DNA of 39,536 nt, from NCBI GenBank assembly GCA_964444795.1, contig CAYUIQ010000056.1, positions 1 to 39,536 on the forward strand, in the 5' to 3' direction. The translations under genes were made by a program, and so were the position numbers. Below, in pieces: positions 25,167 through 31,543 of this stretch. The stretch comes from JABMRP01 sp964444795. GTDB lineage: Bacteria; Planctomycetota; Planctomycetia; Pirellulales; Thermoguttaceae. Numbering within the stretch: the stretch's first letter is position 1; every line of letters starts with the position of its first letter. Below the pieces are notes generated by a model, which ran no database searches, was not told the origin of the DNA, and was given only the letters and a program-made list of their open reading frames with translations.

Positions 25167-25973
25167 ATGACCGTTCGCATTGCCTCCAACGCCTGTGTCG
25201 ATCCCCAAGCCCAACTCGACGCGAACGTCGAAATCGGGCCCTTCTGTACCGTCGGGCCCGCCGTGCGAATCGGACGCGACACGCGGCTGCTGGGCAACGT
25301 GACCGTGACGGGAAACGTCACGATAGGCCGCGGCAACGCGATCCATCCCGGTGCGGTCCTCGGCGGCGAACCACAAGACTGCAGCTATCGCGGTTCCGAT
25401 ACCCGCGTGACCATCGGCGACGACAACGTGATCCGCGAGTGCGTGACAATCAATCGGGCGTCGGAGAAGGAAGAGGGTGTCACCACGGTGGGCAGCCACA
25501 ACTTCCTCATGGCCTGCTGCCACATTGCCCACGACTGCCGGCTGGGAGACCACGTTACGATTGCCAACGCTTCCCTGCTCGCCGGCCACGTCCACGTTCA
25601 CGATCGGGCGACGATTTCCGGCGGGGTTGCCATTCATCATTTTGTCACCGTGGGAAACTACGGTTTCATCGCCGGGGCGAGCGTGGTTCGGAGAGACGTG
25701 GCTCCCTACATGCTCATGGATGGAAATCCGGCCCGGCCGCGCTGCCTGAACCTCGTGGGACTGAAACGAAACCAGTTCAGCCAAGAGGTGATCGAAGCCC
25801 TCTCGGAAGCCTATCGGCTGCTCTATCGGTCGAAAGTCGGATTGGACGGCACCCGGGAGATTCTCCGCGGAAAAGACATGCTCATCCCCCAGGTAAACCA
25901 CCTCCTGGGGTTCATCCAACTACAACACGAGGGCCTGCACGGGCGGGGACGTGAAGGAAGGAAGGCAGCGTGA
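25167..25973 (+). CDS. lpxA: UDP-N-acetylglucosamine O-acyltransferase (LpxA)
   Basis: 268 residues. The N-terminal two-thirds are hexapeptide repeats of a left-handed beta-helix (IGPFCTVG, VTVTGNVTIG). HIAHDCRLGD contains His122, aligned with the catalytic base His125 of E. coli LpxA, and the helical C-terminal domain starts at NLVGLKRNQFSQEVIEAL. It adds a 3-hydroxyacyl chain to the sugar nucleotide in the first step of lipid A synthesis. A GGAGGT lies about 11 nt before the ATG. Its stop overlaps the GTG start of the dehydrogenase (GTGA). Whether it prefers the 3-amino sugar cannot be read from the sequence. Confidence 0.93.
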   Translation: MTVRIASNACVDPQAQLDANVEIGPFCTVGPAVRIGRDTRLLGNVTVTGNVTIGRGNAIHPGAVLGGEPQDCSYRGSDTRVTIGDDNVIRECVTINRASEKEEGVTTVGSHNFLMACCHIAHDCRLGDHVTIANASLLAGHVHVHDRATISGGVAIHHFVTVGNYGFIAGASVVRRDVAPYMLMDGNPARPRCLNLVGLKRNQFSQEVIEALSEAYRLLYRSKVGLDGTREILRGKDMLIPQVNHLLGFIQLQHEGLHGRGREGRKAA

Positions 25974-27088
25974 ATCGGCTCAGAGTAGCGGTGATCGGAG
26001 CCGGCCGGCTGGGCGGATTTCACGCTCAGAAACTGGCGGCCATGGAAGACGTCGAACTGGTCGCGGTGGCCGATCCGGTGGAGACCGCGCGCCGGCGTGT
26101 TGCCCAGCAGTGTCATGTCCGGGCAGTAGCCGACCACCGGGAGTTGTACGGTCAGGTCGACGGCGTAGTGATCGCCGCTCCGACCAAGTTCCATTACCGG
26201 CTGGGGCTCGCTTTTCTCCACCGCGGAATCCACGTGCTGATGGAGAAGCCGCTGGCGACCACCGCAGTCGAAGCCCGCGAACTGGCCGAAGCGGCCCGCC
26301 GCCGAGAGGTCGTGCTCCAGGTGGGCCACGTCGAGCGATTCAACCCGGCGCTGGCCCTGGCCGCGGCGCACGTTCACGACCCCAAGTACATCGAAGCGAC
26401 CCGGGCCAGCGGCTTCACCTTCCGCGGCACCGACGTCGGCGTCGTACTCGATCTGATGATCCACGACATCGATCTGGTCTTGTCGATGGTCCGCTCGCCC
26501 GTGCGGCGAGTCGACGCGCTGGGGCTTTCGGTGATGGGTGGACACGAGGACACGGCCAATGCCCGGATCGAATTCGAGTCGGGTTGCGTGGCCACGCTGG
26601 GCGCGTCGCGGGTGAGCCCCTGGCCGGCGCGGCAAATGAACATCTGGAGCCAGCGGGGGTTTGCCCGCGTCGACTTCGGCGCCCGAACCGCCACCCTCAT
26701 TCACCCTAGCGAGAAGCTGTTGCGGCGACAACTGGACGTCGATTCGCTCCCGGCCGAAGAAGTCGAGCATCTCAAGGAGCACCTCTTCGACGAGCATCTG
26801 TTCCGCGAGGACCACGAGGCCGACGCGGTCGACGCGTTGAACCTGGAATTGCGGGATTTTGTCTCCGCCATAGGCACACCCCGAGCACCGCGGGTTAGCG
26901 GAGAGGACGGGTGGGCGGCGATCGCCGTGGCCGAGCAGATTCTCGATCGGATCAACCACCACGCCTGGGACAACGCACCGCAAGGTCCCGTCGGCCCGCA
27001 CGTCACCCCGCCGCTTCCGGTCGTACCGGCGCCCCACTTCACCGGCGCGGCCAAGAAGGCCGGCCGTCGGTTGCGCGAAGCGGGTTAG
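25970..27088 (+). CDS. Gfo/Idh/MocA-family sugar dehydrogenase, GnnA candidate
   Basis: 372 residues. The N-terminal Rossmann motif is VIGAGRLGGFH (8-18), with the family's MEKPLA (91-96) and GHVERFNPAL (119-128). The latter wording resembles UDP-GlcNAc 3-dehydrogenases of the GnnA/WlbA group. These NAD-dependent enzymes oxidise a UDP-sugar in the cytoplasm. The GTG start overlaps the lpxA stop and follows AAGGAAGGAAGG, so the two are translationally coupled. This strongly suggests a lipid A or sugar-nucleotide role. The matching aminotransferase (GnnB) is not in the window. The tail after residue 330 is Pro-rich and variable. Confidence 0.75.
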   Translation: MNRLRVAVIGAGRLGGFHAQKLAAMEDVELVAVADPVETARRRVAQQCHVRAVADHRELYGQVDGVVIAAPTKFHYRLGLAFLHRGIHVLMEKPLATTAVEARELAEAARRREVVLQVGHVERFNPALALAAAHVHDPKYIEATRASGFTFRGTDVGVVLDLMIHDIDLVLSMVRSPVRRVDALGLSVMGGHEDTANARIEFESGCVATLGASRVSPWPARQMNIWSQRGFARVDFGARTATLIHPSEKLLRRQLDVDSLPAEEVEHLKEHLFDEHLFREDHEADAVDALNLELRDFVSAIGTPRAPRVSGEDGWAAIAVAEQILDRINHHAWDNAPQGPVGPHVTPPLPVVPAPHFTGAAKKAGRRLREAG

Positions 27089-27094
27089 CCCGGG

Positions 27095-28036
27095 TTACGC
27101 CAGATCGCGGTCCTCGAAGAGCAGCAGGGCCACGAGCATGGCCACGGTGCTATATAGCGCGCAATAGAGCGTGGCCCAAGCGAGGTACTGCAAGGGGACG
27201 GTCTGTCCGGTGGCGATCGCCGTGTGGATGTTGAAATGTTCCAACACGGGCAGCGTGGCGGCGAGGAAATTGGCCGCGAAACGCACGAAGACGATTTCCC
27301 CCACCGAGGAGTTCACCAGCGTTGGTACGAGGTGCCCCAACACGTAGATCGACGAGCAGATGACCAGATTGGGGAGCATGGGCAGGCGTGTCGAGATGGC
27401 CACGCTGACGGAGGCCAGGACGATCGTTTCGAGAAAGGCCAACGCCAGCCCCGGCGCGATCTGCACCATTTCTGCTTGGCATTCGGCCAACTGCGGTTCC
27501 GGTTTGCCCGTCTCCCGCGAATCGTACACCACCTTGAAAGACACGCTGGCCAGGAATAGCGCGCCGAGCAAGATGAAGATGATGGCCACCGGGCCGATGA
27601 TCCCGAGAAATTTGCCCACGATAAACGACCGCCGCGCGATCGGCTTGGATAGCAGTGTCAGCGCGGTACGTCCTTCGATTTCCTCGGCAATCGACACGCT
27701 GGCCGTCCATAGGGCCATCACAATGGCCAGGAGCATGATCGTCGTCAGGCTCGTGTCCTTGACCATCTTCACGTCGTCGCCGAACGTGTTGTACGGGATG
27801 AAGGGGAAGAGGATGATCATGAAGGCGCCGATGGCCAACAGCACGTAGAACAACGGCTGCGACATAGCCTCTTTGGCCGTGGTCCGCGCGATGGCCGCCG
27901 TCTTGGGGAATGTCAACCGGAGCAAGAGAAAGGCGGCAACCAGCGCCACCATCGCAATTCCCACGCCGATCGCCACCAGCCACAGCGGTTTCAGCCAGGT
28001 CATCACCGCGCCGATCAGAAAGAAATTGGGGCTCAT
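27095..28036 (-). CDS. ABC-2-type transporter permease
   Basis: 313 residues with about six to seven hydrophobic helices. The segment EEIEGRTALTLLSKPIARRSFIVGKFLGI (split: EEIEGRTALTLLSKP, then ARRSFIVGKF) is the coupling region typical of NosY-like ABC-2 permeases. Transport substrate is unknown, and no ATPase gene is next to it. The start follows AGGACG. Its stop lies only 6 bp from the convergent dehydrogenase stop. Confidence 0.8.
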   Translation of the reverse strand: MSPNFFLIGAVMTWLKPLWLVAIGVGIAMVALVAAFLLLRLTFPKTAAIARTTAKEAMSQPLFYVLLAIGAFMIILFPFIPYNTFGDDVKMVKDTSLTTIMLLAIVMALWTASVSIAEEIEGRTALTLLSKPIARRSFIVGKFLGIIGPVAIIFILLGALFLASVSFKVVYDSRETGKPEPQLAECQAEMVQIAPGLALAFLETIVLASVSVAISTRLPMLPNLVICSSIYVLGHLVPTLVNSSVGEIVFVRFAANFLAATLPVLEHFNIHTAIATGQTVPLQYLAWATLYCALYSTVAMLVALLLFEDRDLA

Positions 28037-28138
28037 CGTCGTCCTGTCGTTGGGGGAGCCGGGCCTGGCGCCCGCCGGGGGGGTCTCGAAGTTTCTACGC
28101 CGTTATCGCGGTGGTTGTTCGGCTCGATTGACAAACCT

Positions 28139-28429
28139 TTAGAATCGAATCTCAAATCCGTTGAATCCGCCGGTAGGCTCTTGTACCGACACCCGCGCGT
28201 CGGCAAGGTAACGGTCCATTTCGACGGCCACGGTCGCGAGAAAATCATCCAACGCGCCGGCGTCGCCCTCGGCCACCATCTGGACCCGTCCGTCGGCTAA
28301 ATTGCGAACGAACCCAATCACCGCGAATCTCGATGCGATCTGTCGCACGGTGTAGCGGAAACCGACCCCCTGCACCCGTCCACGATAATGCACCTCGCGT
28401 CGCTGGAGCGGGGCGTTCGAACTGCTCAT
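28139..28429 (-). CDS. acyP: Acylphosphatase
   Basis: 96 residues, the usual size. GRVQGVGFRYTV contains the catalytic Arg25 and GFVRNLADGRVQMVAEG the catalytic Asn43. It hydrolyses acyl phosphates such as carbamoyl or acetyl phosphate in the cytoplasm. The gene is monocistronic as far as can be seen: the ABC-2 permease start lies 100 bp downstream on the same strand. Confidence 0.93.
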   Translation of the reverse strand: MSSSNAPLQRREVHYRGRVQGVGFRYTVRQIASRFAVIGFVRNLADGRVQMVAEGDAGALDDFLATVAVEMDRYLADARVSVQEPTGGFNGFEIRF

Positions 28430-28606
28430 GCCGAAACCTCCCGCCGCGCGACCAGCCCGTGTCGCGGCGATGGTGGACCATCCGTCAAACCATTCAGTAT
28501 ACCCACTTTCGGCTCGTTTTCCACCAAGGGGAGAACCAGCCCATCCGTTTTGCGGTCTAGATAATATGGGGGGTGGCGATGTCGTTGGCTCGCCGAGAAA
28601 CTCGTC

Positions 28607-28635
28607 TTGACCCGAGGGGGCCGATTTCTTACGCT
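28607..28635 (+). promoter_or_regulatory. Probable sigma-70 promoter, near-leaderless
   Basis: TTGACC (28607-28612), 17-bp spacer, TACGCT (28630-28635). With initiation about 7 nt after the -10, the transcript would begin near 28642, three bases before the ATG at 28645. The same -10 word occurs in the promoter candidate at 31356-31385. Confidence 0.5.
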
Positions 28636-28644
28636 CCGGCCGTC

Positions 28645-29946
28645 ATGATCCAGCAATTGCATATTTTCGGTCGAACCGGCCTGCTGTTATTGGCCTTCGG
28701 GGTACTCCAGGGATGGACCGGTTCCTGTTGGGCTCAGCCTGTAGGCCCGGATTCCGATCTTCGCCCTGGATTGCTCGTGCTGAAAAACGGGGCGGTCCTT
28801 CAAGGCGGGATCAGACAAATCGACCGCCATTTCGAGGTAGTAACCCCCCGCGGGAAAATGCGGATTCGCGTGGAGGACGTCGATTTTCGCTGTGGGAGCC
28901 TCGATGAGGCCTATTTCCACAAGCGGCAGGGGGTTCGGCCGGGTGAAGTCCGCCAGCATCTGAACTTAGCCGAGTGGTGTCTGGCACAAGGGCTGCTCCC
29001 TCGCGCGACCTTCGAGTTGGCTGCGGCCACGGCGACCGATCCGACCTTTCCTCGCATCGCTCTGGTGCAGCGACGCCTGGACGCGGCCGTGGCCCGACGG
29101 GACAACCCCTGGCAAGCTCCCGACGCTCGGTCGCCTTCCTCGCCACCGGTCCGATTGAGCGACCTGGGGCCCTCGATCAAGGAGTTGGACCGCCTGACCG
29201 AGGGGATGCCCCCGGGAACGATGCAGGTGTTCGCCGGCGCGGTTCAGCCGCTGCTGGTGAATCGTTGCTCGATGGCCGACTGTCATGGTCCGGCGGCCGC
29301 GAGCGAATTTCGCCTTGCGCGTCTCCCCTCCGGCCAATCAACTCGGCGGATCACCCAACGCAACCTCTATGCGGTGGTCCGGCAGATCGATCAGAAAAAC
29401 CCGGGTGCGAGCCCCTTGTTGACCGAACCGATTCGCCCCCACGGCTCGGCCAAGTTGGCCCCGCTCTCCACCCGGCAAATCGCGCAGTACAAGCAGTTGT
29501 CGGCCTGGGTCCGCCAGGTGGCGCGTGGCGATCTGGGCATCGCCGATGCCGCGCCGTTGGATCCGCCGCCGCCGGCTACCGCTCGCACAGTGCCGAACGT
29601 CCGCTTTCCCGAGGAAAACGCACCGGGCCATCCGGCGGCAAATGGCGTGCGTCAGGCTTCGCACGAGGAGCCCGCACCGCCGGCCAGCCCGTTCGGCTTT
29701 CTCGCGCCGGATGACGCAACGGAGGTCCCAGCAACGCTGCGTGAGCAGCCCATGACACTGCCGAGCGAGCAGCCCATGACACTGCCGAGCGAGCAGCCGA
29801 TGACACTGCCGAGCGAGCAGCCCATGACACCGACTGGGCGTCTGAAGCGAGGCAACCCCATGCCCGGCTACATCCCGGTCGATCCGTTCGACCCCGAGCT
29901 TTTCAATCGGCGATACTTCCCCGACCGAAAACCGCGCGGCAGGTGA
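28645..29946 (+). CDS. Secreted protein with CX4CH motif and in-frame tandem repeats
   Basis: 433 residues from the chosen start. The signal peptide (about 1-31, ending SCWAQP) supports the start at 28645; the frame opens at 28573 but that part overlaps the likely promoter. Residues 208-214 are CSMADCH, a CX4CH spacing rather than the CX2CH of ordinary haem-c sites, within a stretch (about 195-300) that resembles the planctomycete cytochrome-like region. It also carries the EQPMTLPS octapeptide repeated near residues 367-396. Function unknown. Haem binding is possible but unproven. No Shine-Dalgarno sequence is seen. It is convergent with the Nudix gene (11 bp between stops). Confidence 0.6.
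   Translation: MIQQLHIFGRTGLLLLAFGVLQGWTGSCWAQPVGPDSDLRPGLLVLKNGAVLQGGIRQIDRHFEVVTPRGKMRIRVEDVDFRCGSLDEAYFHKRQGVRPGEVRQHLNLAEWCLAQGLLPRATFELAAATATDPTFPRIALVQRRLDAAVARRDNPWQAPDARSPSSPPVRLSDLGPSIKELDRLTEGMPPGTMQVFAGAVQPLLVNRCSMADCHGPAAASEFRLARLPSGQSTRRITQRNLYAVVRQIDQKNPGASPLLTEPIRPHGSAKLAPLSTRQIAQYKQLSAWVRQVARGDLGIADAAPLDPPPPATARTVPNVRFPEENAPGHPAANGVRQASHEEPAPPASPFGFLAPDDATEVPATLREQPMTLPSEQPMTLPSEQPMTLPSEQPMTPTGRLKRGNPMPGYIPVDPFDPELFNRRYFPDRKPRGR
29743..29830 (+). repeat. 24-bp in-frame tandem repeat
   Basis: Three full copies (29743-29766, 29767-29790, 29791-29814) and a 16-bp partial fourth (29815-29830). The unit encodes EQPMTLPS. Copies differ at one base only, so the expansion is recent or homogenised. 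It lies in the C-terminal, Pro-rich part of the secreted protein. Confidence 0.9.
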
Positions 29947-29957
29947 CGGCTGAGACG

Positions 29958-30383
29958 TCACTCCAGCGGCTCGATCTCGCCCCGGTCCAGCGATTCGAGG
30001 AACCAGCCGTTGGTCTCCAGCAGGTCGGGGAGCCGGGCCATTTCAGCCGGGGTGTACCAGTGGACCGAGGCGACTTCGGCCGGGTTGGGCATGGGCACCG
30101 CCTCGCGGGGCATTTCGGCAAGCCACCACGACAGCCGCACGTTCCACGGCGTGACGCATCTCCAAAGCCGGCGAATCGGCACGACCCACACGGCCAATTC
30201 CTCGCGTAGTTCTCGAACCAGGGCCTCTTCCTCGGATTCGTTGCCTTCGATCCCCCCGCCGGGGAAACAGTAAGCCCCGGGGGCGACCACCTGGTCCGCG
30301 CGGCGGATCACCAGCATCCGCCCGTCGCGCACCACGACCGCCACAGCCCCGCGCCGGCCACCTTGATCGGGAATTTCGCTCAT
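29958..30383 (-). CDS. Nudix hydrolase
   Basis: 141 residues. The Nudix box (residues 43-65) reads GGIEGNESEEEALVRELREEL then AV: the G-x5-E-x7-R-E-U-x-E-E core is intact and the late Gly is Ala64. It should hydrolyse a nucleoside diphosphate linked to another group, with Mg2+ in the cytoplasm; an MutT-like or ADP-ribose substrate cannot be told apart. The start lacks a Shine-Dalgarno sequence. It is convergent with the preceding secreted-protein gene and divergent from the MORN lipoprotein gene. Confidence 0.88.
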   Translation of the reverse strand: MSEIPDQGGRRGAVAVVVRDGRMLVIRRADQVVAPGAYCFPGGGIEGNESEEEALVRELREELAVWVVPIRRLWRCVTPWNVRLSWWLAEMPREAVPMPNPAEVASVHWYTPAEMARLPDLLETNGWFLESLDRGEIEPLE

Positions 30384-30538
30384 CGGAGCATCTTAGTCGT
30401 CCCAGACGCGGTTGGCGAGAGGCGAAATTGCCGTCCTATCCCCCCCAACCGATCATTTCCTCCAATCCATGGACGACTTGCCGACCGTGTGCCATATTTG
30501 AGCATTGACTCCCGTGTCTTTCTCCCCGGAGATTTCCG

Positions 30539-31162
30539 ATGAGCCCCCCGATCGCCACCTGGACTTTTTGGCTGACCCTGCTGGCCCTCACCTTGCTGGG
30601 CTGTAGCGGCGACCCGCCGGAGAGCCAGGACGAGACCGAACCGGAAAAGCAGTCGGTCGCCAAGCCGGCGGAAGATCCCGTCGAAGCCCAAGACAGGCTG
30701 CTGGCCGAGATCGCGGCGGTCACGTCGGGCGACGGCCCCGGGGCGGGGGAAGTATCCGCGCCCATTTTCGTGCGACAGAAGACGCTCACCGAGACCGACG
30801 ACGCGGACAACGTGCTGGTTCGGCGCGAGGTCAACGTGCTAAGCGACGATAGCACCCAGAACCACGGCCGGTACACCCGATGGTATCCCGGCGGCCAGCA
30901 GAAGGACCGCGAGGGAACCTATGCCAACGGCCAGAAGACGGGCGAGTGGACGTACTGGCGCAAGAACGGCGAGAAGCAGGCCGTCGGCTCCTACGCCGAC
31001 AACAAGAAAGAGGGCAAGTGGACCCATTGGCGTAAAGACGGCACCTTGGAATTGGAAGAAGAATACCGCCAAGACAAACGCCACGGCACGGTCGTCAAAT
31101 ACGACGAGCAGGGCGAGAAAATCTCGGATGGGAGCGACGAGGACGGGCAGCGACTTCCGTAG
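30539..31162 (+). CDS. MORN-repeat lipoprotein
   Basis: 207 residues. A signal peptide ending LTLLGC gives a lipobox with Cys22 as the likely lipid-bearing residue. A charged acidic linker follows, and the C-terminal half carries MORN_2-type repeats: RYTRWYPGGQQKDREG, YANGQKTGEWTYW, YADNKKEGKWTHW and YRQDKRHGTVVKY. Such repeats usually mediate surface or partner binding; related YwqK-type proteins exist in other phyla. A GGAGA ribosome binding site precedes the ATG. Membrane-anchored and facing the periplasm or outside. Function unknown. Confidence 0.75.
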   Translation: MSPPIATWTFWLTLLALTLLGCSGDPPESQDETEPEKQSVAKPAEDPVEAQDRLLAEIAAVTSGDGPGAGEVSAPIFVRQKTLTETDDADNVLVRREVNVLSDDSTQNHGRYTRWYPGGQQKDREGTYANGQKTGEWTYWRKNGEKQAVGSYADNKKEGKWTHWRKDGTLELEEEYRQDKRHGTVVKYDEQGEKISDGSDEDGQRLP

Positions 31163-31191
31163 CTTTCTGATCTCGGCGCGTATTGTAGCCG

Positions 31192-31206
31192 TCTCGCTCC
31201 GCGAGA
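31192..31206. repeat. TCTCGC hairpin repeat
   Basis: TCTCGC (31192-31197), loop TCC, GCGAGA (31201-31206), flanked on both sides by GTAGCC-like words. It lies 30 bp after the MORN lipoprotein stop and could weaken read-through. No T-tract. Confidence 0.45.
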
Positions 31207-31231
31207 TGTAGCCCGAACGAGTTTCGATCTG

Positions 31232-31254
31232 GTTCCCATGTTCTACGTGGGAAC
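31232..31254. repeat. GTTCCCA...TGGGAAC hairpin repeat
   Basis: Arms GTTCCCA (31232-31238) and TGGGAAC (31248-31254) around a 9-nt loop. This resembles a widespread bacterial hairpin repeat. With the neighbouring TCTCGC hairpin it occupies the first third of the 380-bp gap; the rest carries only the promoter candidate at 31356. Confidence 0.5.
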
Positions 31255-31355
31255 GTCGTCTATGTCCGGCACAGCCGGCTCGCACGAAGTACGGGATCCT
31301 CTTCCCTGAACCGACCGACTGCGATAGCCCAACACTCTGTTTCGAGCCCGAACGA

Positions 31356-31385
31356 TTGACACGGCGGGCGTACTTGGCTTACGCT
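31356..31385 (+). promoter_or_regulatory. Probable sigma-70 promoter of the triheme protein gene
   Basis: TTGACA (31356-31361, perfect -35), 18-bp spacer, TACGCT (31380-31385). The gene starts 158 bp downstream, so the leader would be about 150 nt. The -10 word matches the one at 28630-28635. Confidence 0.5.
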
Positions 31386-31543
31386 ACTTGGGTCGCCATC
31401 GTGCCGTTCCGCGCGAAGTATTACCCGCGGGACGTTGGGGACGGCCCCTCACGGATGAGTCGCCGAAAGTCGCCGGGCCCTTGTAAGGGTTACCACGGTG
31501 AAGTCGTTGGTCGACGAGTTCGCTTCGCAATACGGAGGATTTC

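Noticed and set aside
29743..29830. CRISPR-like or regulatory direct repeats
   Set aside because: The 24-bp units are contiguous and in frame, so they encode a peptide repeat.
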